Below, one piece after another: positions 1 through 6,336 of a stretch of 19,396 nucleotides of DNA. How positions within the stretch are numbered: the first letter of the stretch is position 1; each line of letters begins with the position of its first letter. Under the pieces are notes generated by a model that ran no database searches, was not told the origin of the DNA, and was given only the letters and a program-made list of their open reading frames with translations. The stretch comes from Porphyromonadaceae bacterium UBA2720. GTDB lineage: Bacteria; Bacteroidota; Bacteroidia; Bacteroidales; Muribaculaceae. The stretch is taken from contig DEKO01000203.1 in the NCBI GenBank assembly GCA_002353885.1, forward strand, positions 32,212 through 51,607. Direction: 5' to 3'. The position numbers and the translations under genes were made by a program.

Positions 1-331
1 CCAGTCCCGCCGAACCCACCTCGCTGAGGACATACACAGTGCATGTGGGAAACATCTCGAGGATGATCTTGCGTAGTTCGACGTGAGTCACACTAGCCAT
101 GAACGAGCCACCGACCAGTGCAATGGTTTTCCCTTCAAGGTCTTCAAGTCTTGGTGCCATCTCAATCATCTCGACCGACGACTGTCCGACGGGTGAGACC
201 ACATCAAAGACCGACTCGACGGCATCACCACCACAACTGCCCCCCGGCTCACAGGTCTGCGCATTGGCAATTATCGACATTGCTGCCAACCCGACAATCA
301 TCAAAAGTTTGCGTGTAAAATGTCTCATCAT
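1..331 (-). CDS. Exported protein of unknown function, N-terminal 110 residues only (runs off the left edge)
   Basis: Reading leftwards from ATG at 331 (a second ATG follows at 328) gives an open frame to the window edge. It begins with a signal peptide: MMRHFTRK, a hydrophobic stretch LLMIVGLAAMSIIA, then a likely signal peptidase I site after ANA, so the mature protein would start QTCEPGGSCGGD. A Cys-x6-Cys pair in a glycine-rich stretch follows. Next come APRLEDLEGKTIALVGGSFMA and a helix-like segment rich in Val, Leu and Ile, suggesting an alpha/beta fold starting with a GKTIALVGG strand-turn. The pattern faintly recalls UGSC-family proteins, but I do not recognise it firmly and offer no function. 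It is codirectional with the beta-helix lipoprotein gene upstream, 126 nt away, with a weak hairpin between them. The C-terminal part is outside the window. Confidence 0.75.
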   Translation of the reverse strand, partial: MMRHFTRKLLMIVGLAAMSIIANAQTCEPGGSCGGDAVESVFDVVSPVGQSSVEMIEMAPRLEDLEGKTIALVGGSFMASVTHVELRKIILEMFPTCTVYVLSEVGSAGL

Positions 332-436
332 ATCAGTTCGTTAAGCGTTAGTCACCATGTTGTGCGGCCAAAACAATAACCGCCTGGTCACCCAACACTA
401 TTTAGATGCACCAGACGGTGAAAAGTTAAAATGTTA

Positions 437-471
437 TTCAAGATAGTTCAAGTAAACCTATCTTATTGAAT
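437..471 (-). terminator. Weak stem-loop at the end of the beta-helix lipoprotein gene
   Basis: On the minus strand AAGATAG (464-458) pairs with CTATCTT (446-440) across an 11-nt loop. Flanking ATTCA/TGAAT bases could extend the stem with a bulge. The stem overlaps the stop codon at 458-460. Downstream is T-rich (ATTTT, then CTTTT) but has no uninterrupted T-tract, so termination strength is doubtful and some readthrough into the left-edge gene is possible. Confidence 0.35.
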
Positions 472-2506
472 TTCTGGCAGCAACAATTGATGCTTTGAAA
501 GTTGATGACTGTGCGTCAAAAACGACAGCTGACCTAGGCAGTTTAATAGTGTTAGTCTCTATCTTCGACACACTTCTGCTCGTTGGTGCATTCCTAATAC
601 CTTTAAAGGCGGCTTGTCCACGCACTTCAATATCATTGCCAGTGACATTGATGTCGCTCTGACTGACATTCTTATCAAATGTTAGCACAGTTCCTGTACG
701 CAACGTGTTGCCCGAAGCCTTGAGAACAAACTTGTTGCAATTGGCTGCCCAGAAAACAGCAGTTCCAGCATTGATTCTTGAATTGCGCACATCAAACGTG
801 TAGTTTTCAGCGCCCTTGTTGGACGGATAGAAAGCTATGCGCTTCACATCATTAACATTTGACCCGACAATGGTGACATTGGGGGTCAATTGTGTGAAGT
901 AGTTGCTGGGCAGCAAGAACTGGCTGTTAGATACAGACAAAGTGTTGAGGCCTCTAAATGCGACATCCTCAATCTTGCCGTTCCCCTGCAAAACAAGGTT
1001 GTTGATCTGCATATTCAATTTGGCGGTCGCTGACTTGGCGAATGCATCCAGACTGGCATTGCACACAATGTTTGCACCATCAATGACGATGTTAGGCACG
1101 TAGGCCGAAGCGCCATTGGGCGAGAACAGGAAACTCATGGTATGACCTCCGCGTAAGTTCAAGTTGAGTTTCAAGTTGGTGATTTTAAGCCCATACGCCC
1201 TACATTCAATACCCTCGATAGGACTGGTTACATCAACATCAAAGGTCATGTTGGTCATCTGGAACGTATCACCAGGCTTTCCCTCACTGGCATAAAAAAT
1301 CTGGCGCTTGATGCCAATGGTTCTAAATTTCTCATTTATCTGATAATAGCAATTCTCAGCCCTATTGGCATAATTGTCATAGTGTCCATGAGCCTTGGTG
1401 ACAATGGTTTCTTGCTTGGGTCCTAAGGCGCATGATTTGAAAGAGGAATTGCGCACAACCGAGTTATTAGTCCCCGATGAAAGGTCAAACCCCTGCATGG
1501 CATATTCAGCTTCGATGCCATCAACGACATTGTATGATCCATGGAATCCTACAGGCTGAAAATAGATGTGCGAAAACTTACAATTCATGACGGTAATGTG
1601 ATGCACATTGCTAGTCCTCCCTTTGCTGCCAGTAATCACTCCATTGGCTCGCATCTCAAAGTTGCAATCCTCGATTAAGAAATTGCGCGATTCTCCCCCC
1701 TGGTCGACTTTAATAAAGATTCCTTCTGGGGCTAGTCCACATGCCGCAAACTGGTTGGCCACAATATTATAACAATTCTTTGTGCTAAGCCTGGCATCAA
1801 TTTTAGCAAAGTTATCAGACTCGCTGGCATATACAATGGGGAAATCATGCACAGTATGCTGACCTACGAAACTCATCGATTTGATGGTCACATCCTCACT
1901 ATTAAAGAAAACCAGTCCTTGCACCAGTGTGCCTCCTGACAATCTTAACCCCGATGCATTCCTGATGGTCATCACATTAGTCCCCCTAGTTCCATCATAA
2001 TCAGCAACCGGCGTATAAAACTTCCCATTAAACTCTATGGAAACATCCGTACTCCCTGAACAGAATTGTGCAATCATGTCAAGTGCCTTCTTGTTGTTGA
2101 CCGAATTGGAGGGTACATATTTATAGGTATTGGCGGTTGTTTTACCTGGCCCGTCACCAAAACTCCACTTGAATGCTTTCTTCTCCATGTTGTCACTGCA
2201 CCCGAAATTAGTAGCGACTAAAGTCGAATTGCAAAATGTACCTCTGAACGTGCAATTGTCAAAGATAGCATTATGCGTCTGTGCAACGATGCGTGTTTTG
2301 TTGCCTACAATCTGTGCTCCCTTGCACTTGCCTTCGCCTTTAAAGACCAATGTGACAGACTGCGCCGGTGCCACACGCCCTGTTAGTGTGGAAGTAATGA
2401 CATAAGTTTTGCCCGGTTGATCGAACCGACTCACATTGCTCTGCACAGCACATCCTGCCAACGCAAAGCAGGATAATATCAAACATGTTACTAAACGATT
2501 GAGCAT
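458..2506 (-). CDS. Right-handed beta-helix lipoprotein (pectate-lyase-like fold)
   Basis: A 682-residue protein. The N-terminus is a lipoprotein signal: positive residue, hydrophobic core, and lipobox LAGC with Cys19 as the acylation site. The residues after Cys19 (AVQSNVS) lack the acidic cluster used for surface export of Bacteroidetes lipoproteins, so a periplasm-facing location is as likely as a surface one. From about residue 60 to the end the chain is made of short repeating strands with Asn, Val, Ile and Phe at regular spacing, for example IEDCNF, VMNCKF, VRNSSF, VSNSQF and VRNSRI. This is the signature of a parallel beta-helix, as in polysaccharide lyases, depolymerases and adhesins. 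I see no catalytic motif that assigns a reaction. A canonical promoter starts about 20 nt upstream and lies in a probable invertible segment shared with the flippase. A polysaccharide-binding or -cleaving role is inference from fold and context only. Confidence 0.85.
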   Translation of the reverse strand: MLNRLVTCLILSCFALAGCAVQSNVSRFDQPGKTYVITSTLTGRVAPAQSVTLVFKGEGKCKGAQIVGNKTRIVAQTHNAIFDNCTFRGTFCNSTLVATNFGCSDNMEKKAFKWSFGDGPGKTTANTYKYVPSNSVNNKKALDMIAQFCSGSTDVSIEFNGKFYTPVADYDGTRGTNVMTIRNASGLRLSGGTLVQGLVFFNSEDVTIKSMSFVGQHTVHDFPIVYASESDNFAKIDARLSTKNCYNIVANQFAACGLAPEGIFIKVDQGGESRNFLIEDCNFEMRANGVITGSKGRTSNVHHITVMNCKFSHIYFQPVGFHGSYNVVDGIEAEYAMQGFDLSSGTNNSVVRNSSFKSCALGPKQETIVTKAHGHYDNYANRAENCYYQINEKFRTIGIKRQIFYASEGKPGDTFQMTNMTFDVDVTSPIEGIECRAYGLKITNLKLNLNLRGGHTMSFLFSPNGASAYVPNIVIDGANIVCNASLDAFAKSATAKLNMQINNLVLQGNGKIEDVAFRGLNTLSVSNSQFLLPSNYFTQLTPNVTIVGSNVNDVKRIAFYPSNKGAENYTFDVRNSRINAGTAVFWAANCNKFVLKASGNTLRTGTVLTFDKNVSQSDINVTGNDIEVRGQAAFKGIRNAPTSRSVSKIETNTIKLPRSAVVFDAQSSTFKASIVAARNSIR

Positions 2507-2525
2507 ATCTATCAGGTTATTTCAA

Positions 2526-2548
2526 ACAAAATTACTACTTTATTGCCA
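2526..2548 (+). repeat. Left arm of a 23-bp inverted repeat (putative inversion site)
   Basis: The reverse complement of this arm matches the arm at 2861-2883 at 20 of 23 positions. The shared core on the outward-reading strand is CAATAAAGTAGTAATTTTGT here and CAATTAAGAAGTAATTTTGT in the partner (18/20). Similarity stops at both ends of the 23 bp. The size fits inversion sites of phase-variable Bacteroidales promoters (usually about 15-25 bp). Confidence 0.75.
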
Positions 2549-2557
2549 ACTTACAAA
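2527..2557 (-). promoter_or_regulatory. Bacteroides-type promoter driving the beta-helix lipoprotein gene
   Basis: Read on the minus strand: -33 TTTG (2557-2554), a 19-nt spacer, then -7 TAATTTTG (2534-2527), an exact match to TAnnTTTG. Transcription would start near 2520, giving a leader of about 14 nt before ATG 2506. The -7 box lies inside the left inverted-repeat arm and the -33 lies just inside the segment bounded by the repeats. Confidence 0.7.
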
Positions 2558-2860
2558 CATCATGCCAAAAGATTCAGCAAAATTAACAGATAATGCTCAA
2601 AATCTCTTCAGAAGAAGAGAATGAATCACTTTTAAGAGAACAATAGAGACAGATAACAGAATAATGAAGAAATACAACAATCGAGGAAATATTGGAACTG
2701 TGCGTTGTTACATCATCGGCGCATCGTTTGAGAGCGTAGGCTATCAATCCAAAGACTGAGACTTTGAATTGTTCACGCCATTCTCAAGTTTTACAGATGG
2801 CACTGTTAGTGCCCAAAAGCCCTGTCTTCACAATCATTAACAAACAGTTCGATTCTATAA
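2549..2860. other. Putative invertible promoter segment between lipoprotein and flippase genes
   Basis: This 312-nt stretch lies between inverted repeats and has no credible gene. In the given orientation it carries a -33 TTTG at 2554-2557 exactly 19 nt from the -7 box in the left arm, so a complete promoter fires left. The right arm has the same -7 octamer, but no TTTG or TTG stands 17-21 nt before it (the stretch there reads gattct). Inversion would place the TTTG 19 nt before the right-hand -7 and remove it from the left. The segment also holds a small near-palindrome CAAAGACTGAGACTTTG (2750-2766) of unknown role. Invertibility is inference; only one orientation is visible. Confidence 0.55.
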
Positions 2861-2883
2861 TGACAATTAAGAAGTAATTTTGT
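2861..2883 (-). repeat. Right arm of the 23-bp inverted repeat (putative inversion site)
   Basis: Inverted copy of 2526-2548, with mismatches only at arm positions 3, 8 and 12. It carries TAATTTTG (2875-2882) facing the flippase gene. In the present orientation this -7 box has no matching -33 element, so it would be silent or weak until the segment inverts. Confidence 0.75.
2875..2882 (+). promoter_or_regulatory. Orphan -7 box facing the flippase gene
   Basis: TAATTTTG matches TAnnTTTG exactly, but the -33 window contains no TTTG; the nearest candidate is TTCG at 2848-2851 with a 23-nt spacer. If this box is used, transcription begins near 2889, inside the longest flippase frame, which argues for a translation start downstream of 2889. 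Confidence 0.45.
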
Positions 2884-2929
2884 GCTTTTAAAAAAAGATA
2901 TACATAAACGCAAGTATAAGTTGGACATA

Positions 2930-4384
2930 GTGACAAATGATATTGAAAATATAGAAAGCACAACTCACCAAAGTCGAGGCGGAAAGTTCCTGAAAGACTT
3001 TGGCGTCTATTCTATTGGCATCTTAGGTGTCAAATTGATTACATTTCTGCTAGTTCCACTCTACACCTATTTTGTCAAAGATCCGGCAGAATATGGGTAT
3101 TGGGAGTTGTGCTTGACCTTCTGCATGATAGCAACCCCTGCAGCATCGACCCAACTCCGTGATGGCGTGTTCAGATTTCTCTTAGGTGAGAGCTCTGAAA
3201 AAACGAGGGAGAATGTCCTTAATTATGTATATCGGCAGCTTGGCATCAACCTATCCATCGTTCTAATTATCAGCCTCTGTGTCTTCTCTGTTTCTGATAT
3301 TGCATATCTGTGGCAGACGACGAGTCTGTTAGTCACGATGGCCATCTATGAGGTGTATGCTCAATCGGTGCGCGGTCTGGGCAACAACAAGCTATTTGTT
3401 GCTAATGGTTTGCTAGGGACGTTTGCAATTGGTGTTTTCAGCGTACTGTTTGTGGCCTTGCTTGACATGCGTGTCAATGGTATCATCTTGTCAAACATCT
3501 TTGGCCGCTGGGCCGCAATGATACTTATCGAGGTCCGCACTAGGTTTGTTATCAGCCGGCTCAACTGGAGAAAAATAGATTGGAGACTAGGCAAACGCAT
3601 CTTATTCTACTCCTTACCTTTGCTCCCAACCGCCATGGGCTGGTGGATAATTAGCAGCAGCAACCGATTCTTTATTAAATATTACTGCGGTCTTGAGGCA
3701 ACTGGCACCTTTGGTGTCGTCTCCAAGTTCTCAGGTGTCATTTACTCACTCTCAATCATTTTCTACCAGACCTGGCAAGAAACAGCATTGTTGCAATATC
3801 AAAGTGCTGACAAGAACAAGTTCTTTTCGCTCATTTTCAACAGTTATGTCTCTGCACTCGGCTTACTTCTCATCATCTATTCATTTTTTGTCAAGTGGAA
3901 TTATGGCTGGCTTGTGGGCGCAAATTACCAGAGCAACTCGATATACATCTACTCACTAGGCTGTGTTTCTACCTTATATGCTATTTCATCCTATTTCGAG
4001 TTAGGCTATCAATGTTCTCGAGAGACCCTTAGAATTTTCTGGTCAGTACTAGTTGCAACCATCATCAACATTGCGCTCAACATCACGCTGATTCCTATTT
4101 ATGGCATCACAGGCACCATTGTTGCATCACTGTTGTCTTATATCGTATTGATTGCTTACCGCTGGACCGAGACGTCGCAACGCTACTTTAAGGTCAATGT
4201 GTCAATGACATCAGTGCTTGTGCTAGCTGTCGTTATTGCAGGGCAGTTTGTCTTTGTGTATTCACGGCAATGGTGGATTGACGCTTTGTTCATGTGTGTT
4301 GCAACAGTTATCATGGTGCTTTATTCACCCAAACCCGTCCGCGAGAAATTATCAGCTCTTGTGGCAAAATACAGAGGCCGATGA
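2930..4384 (+). CDS. wzx: Wzx-type polysaccharide repeat-unit flippase
   Basis: A polytopic membrane protein of about 484 residues (500 if the GTG at 2882 is used). The start of the fold, KFLKDFGVYSIGILGVKLITFLLVPLYT, is typical of the MATE-like oligosaccharide flippase (polysaccharide synthase) family, followed by roughly 12-14 hydrophobic helices. It would move undecaprenyl-linked repeat units from the cytoplasmic to the periplasmic face of the inner membrane. No ATG lies in frame upstream of the conserved region. GTG 2930 is preferred because a -7 box ends on the GTG at 2882, which would put that codon outside the transcript; TTG 2921 is a third option. It is the only clear plus-strand gene, convergent with the biosynthetic operon, and the only flippase in the window. 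Its control region lies in the probable invertible segment. Confidence 0.88.
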   Translation: MTNDIENIESTTHQSRGGKFLKDFGVYSIGILGVKLITFLLVPLYTYFVKDPAEYGYWELCLTFCMIATPAASTQLRDGVFRFLLGESSEKTRENVLNYVYRQLGINLSIVLIISLCVFSVSDIAYLWQTTSLLVTMAIYEVYAQSVRGLGNNKLFVANGLLGTFAIGVFSVLFVALLDMRVNGIILSNIFGRWAAMILIEVRTRFVISRLNWRKIDWRLGKRILFYSLPLLPTAMGWWIISSSNRFFIKYYCGLEATGTFGVVSKFSGVIYSLSIIFYQTWQETALLQYQSADKNKFFSLIFNSYVSALGLLLIIYSFFVKWNYGWLVGANYQSNSIYIYSLGCVSTLYAISSYFELGYQCSRETLRIFWSVLVATIINIALNITLIPIYGITGTIVASLLSYIVLIAYRWTETSQRYFKVNVSMTSVLVLAVVIAGQFVFVYSRQWWIDALFMCVATVIMVLYSPKPVREKLSALVAKYRGR

Positions 4385-4395
4385 GAAAACCTCTT

Positions 4396-4444
4396 TGAAA
4401 AAAAGAATGCCAGTCTGCTGTTTTATGCACAGACTGGCATTCTT
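4396..4444 (-). terminator. Strong intrinsic terminator of the polysaccharide operon (between convergent genes)
   Basis: AAGAATGCCAGTCTG (4403-4417) and CAGACTGGCATTCTT (4430-4444) form a perfect 15-bp stem with a 12-nt loop. On the minus strand the stem runs straight into a seven-T tract, a textbook rho-independent terminator 30 nt past the last operon gene. On the plus strand the stem follows the flippase stop by 18 nt but is followed by ATATCG, so it is weaker that way, though it would still protect the flippase mRNA 3' end. Confidence 0.9.
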
Positions 4445-4473
4445 GATATCGATATCATTCCATCAACAATGGC

Positions 4474-5709
4474 TCAGCAATTGAACAGGAAGTGAGACAA
4501 TGCGTAGAGCATATAGGCATTGCTCCACCGCATGTATGAAATTTTGGAACTGAGATGTGGCTTCAACTGATAATAATAATACCCATGCTTAGAGTCTCTC
4601 ATGTTCTTGTTGGTCCAATCGAGCACACGATGTGCTAAATCACTGTGCTCTTTAAAGCGACCCAACGTCGACAAAGTGACAAACAGCTGTGCCGGACAAT
4701 GGATGTCAATGGGATACTTTTTATTATCGTAGTACTTAGGACACCCGTCTGCCTCAAAGAAGTGACTGACATAGTAGTCAAACCCTCGCTGTACAAACTC
4801 ATGGAATTGCTTGTCTCCTGTATTTTTTTCATAGAGATGCAATGCCTCAAGGTTATACCCCGTATGGAAACTATCGACCCACGACTGCACCGGCAACATG
4901 CCATAGACCCAAGCACCATCCTCTCGTTGGCCCGCACAACAAGCCGCCACCGAAGCCCGAGCGGCCTCTGAATAAGCCTCATTGCCAGTATACCGATAGC
5001 ACATGGCAAGCAATTTACTACCAAGCAGCGACGCATTAAACACCGTGTCATTTCCTTTCAACGGGCTGTAAGAGAACAAGAAGCCATCGGCATATGGTGT
5101 ACGGTGCAAGTCATTCATCACAAATTCTGCCGACGACAACGCCACATCTAAATAATGCTGATTGCCTGTTACGTTGTTGGCACTCATCAGAGCCGTAGCC
5201 GCAAAGGTGGTAGCCACCACCGTTGGCGTATGCTTCGGAAACAAGAATGCCCGACGTGCCTGCCAGTCGAAGTTGTAGCCCCAGCATGCGCCATGGTAAT
5301 CCCCAGGTGACTGCAACGAAATCAGCAAATGTGACAACTCGTCGCATTTGGCTTTTGCCGTTGCTAATTCGCCCAACTGGCTCTGCAATTCGGGATGTCT
5401 GGTCAGAATTTGGCACAAGTTGGCATAAGCCGAGAGGAGCAGTGCAACTCCCTTGGCGTTATACTCCTTAGGCACGCAAGCTATCGTTCTGAGATTAATG
5501 GGCGAACGCTTGAACCCCTGAATTACAATCAAGCGCAAAATGGCCGACTTTGCGGCAAATGGCATTGCCTGGAACACCTTGGAATTCAAGCCATCGTAGG
5601 GGTCCCAGCCTTTAAAACCCTGCGCCTCACAATAGTTGCGAAGCGATGCGAAAGCATCAATAGCCTCCATGCTACCTTGCTTCTTCAAACCTTCTATTGC
5701 ATCTTGCAT
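4474..5709 (-). CDS. Alpha/alpha-toroid protein of polysaccharide loci, function unknown
   Basis: A 411-residue soluble protein with no signal peptide. Conserved-looking blocks are WDPYDG (35-40), GACWGYNFDWQAR (140-152), TPTVVAT (161-167), FSYSPL (212-217), SWVDSFHTGY (276-285), PKYYD and YPIDIHCPAQ (324-341) and SYMRWSNAYM (391-400). Paired helices with Gly-Asn/Asp turns (TGNQHY, TGNEAY, TGDKQF) point to an (alpha/alpha) barrel, as in six-hairpin glycosidases, N-acylglucosamine epimerases and uronyl C5-epimerase C-terminal domains. From memory, close relatives in capsule and O-antigen clusters carry misleading names such as delta-aminolevulinic acid dehydratase; nothing here supports haem synthesis. 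The length looks complete. It is the last gene of the operon, 45 nt after the acyltransferase. A role in modifying a uronate-containing unit (epimerase, lyase or hydrolase) is inference; the catalytic residues are unknown. Confidence 0.8.
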   Translation of the reverse strand: MQDAIEGLKKQGSMEAIDAFASLRNYCEAQGFKGWDPYDGLNSKVFQAMPFAAKSAILRLIVIQGFKRSPINLRTIACVPKEYNAKGVALLLSAYANLCQILTRHPELQSQLGELATAKAKCDELSHLLISLQSPGDYHGACWGYNFDWQARRAFLFPKHTPTVVATTFAATALMSANNVTGNQHYLDVALSSAEFVMNDLHRTPYADGFLFSYSPLKGNDTVFNASLLGSKLLAMCYRYTGNEAYSEAARASVAACCAGQREDGAWVYGMLPVQSWVDSFHTGYNLEALHLYEKNTGDKQFHEFVQRGFDYYVSHFFEADGCPKYYDNKKYPIDIHCPAQLFVTLSTLGRFKEHSDLAHRVLDWTNKNMRDSKHGYYYYQLKPHLSSKISYMRWSNAYMLYALSHFLFNC

Positions 5710-5754
5710 TGCTAGTCAACGGTCAATCTGATAAAATCATTTGACTCAAATGTG

Positions 5755-6324
5755 TCATCCATTTGAGTTAGCATTCAACATCCGTTCGTGTTCAACAATT
5801 ACTTCGGCTGAGAACCTCTTCTTAATTACTCTCGCCGGCACACCAGCTATCAAGCTATAGGGCTCACAACTCTTGGTGACAACTGCTCCTGCAGCCACGA
5901 CCGACCCCCGTCCAATAGTGACACCTTTTAATATTGTCACATTACATCCTAGCCAGACATCGTCCTCAATAATCACAGGAGCATCGTTCTCTGGCAGCTT
6001 TTCGACCGAGTCCATGATATAAATCCCTTTTAAATCAGTCCGATGATCACCGGTAATAATAGTAGGTCGAGGGCCTATTACGACCTTTTTCCCAATTGTG
6101 AGTTCGGCTTTAGAGCAAAACAGTGTACTGTCTTTTGGTATGGATGTATAATCTCCCACCGACAGGTTCTGTATGCCTTTGATGTTGCAGCTGCTGGGCC
6201 TGAGATAGACGTGCTTGCCACAATGCTTCATAGCTCGCCTGTAGAAGAAGGCCAAAAACTGGTCGTACATATATGATGGCACAAGAGATGCCTTAACAAT
6301 CCATCTTGACAATTTGGTCATCAT
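5755..6324 (-). CDS. Left-handed beta-helix (hexapeptide) O-acetyltransferase
   Basis: About 189 residues, with hexapeptide repeats from about residue 35 to 160 (IGKKVVIG, VIIEDDVWLGCNVTILKGVTIGRGSVVAAGAVV) and the usual IAGVPARVIKKR ending. The TGDHRTD motif supplies the probable catalytic His near residue 94. This is the CatB/WcaF/Maa class, which transfers acetyl or another acyl group from CoA to a sugar hydroxyl. The frame opens with TTG at 6336, directly after the stop of the preceding gene, but two consecutive ATGs follow at 6324 and 6321. I take 6324, leaving a 12-nt gap. It probably O-acetylates the repeat unit in the cytoplasm. The acceptor sugar cannot be told from sequence. Confidence 0.88.
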   Translation of the reverse strand: MMTKLSRWIVKASLVPSYMYDQFLAFFYRRAMKHCGKHVYLRPSSCNIKGIQNLSVGDYTSIPKDSTLFCSKAELTIGKKVVIGPRPTIITGDHRTDLKGIYIMDSVEKLPENDAPVIIEDDVWLGCNVTILKGVTIGRGSVVAAGAVVTKSCEPYSLIAGVPARVIKKRFSAEVIVEHERMLNANSNG

Positions 6325-6336
6325 CTTAATCGGCAA

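Noticed and set aside
369..396. Promoter for the left-edge gene (TTGTTTTG with GTTG upstream)
   Set aside because: The -7 has one mismatch and the spacer is only 16 nt; too weak to annotate.
2578..2585. A further TAATTTTG on the minus strand inside the putative invertible segment
   Set aside because: No TTTG lies 17-21 nt upstream (the nearest gives a 12-nt spacer), so it is probably a chance match in AT-rich DNA. It also shows the octamer alone is weak evidence.
4403..4444. The perfect 15-bp hairpin as a small RNA gene or inversion site
   Set aside because: The seven-T tract on the minus side and its position between convergent genes explain it fully as a terminator; the loop is only 12 nt.
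4474..5709. Annotation as delta-aminolevulinic acid dehydratase
   Set aside because: The sequence has the motifs of a helical-barrel protein and none of the zinc/lysine active-site motifs of HemB; the name is a database artefact for this family.
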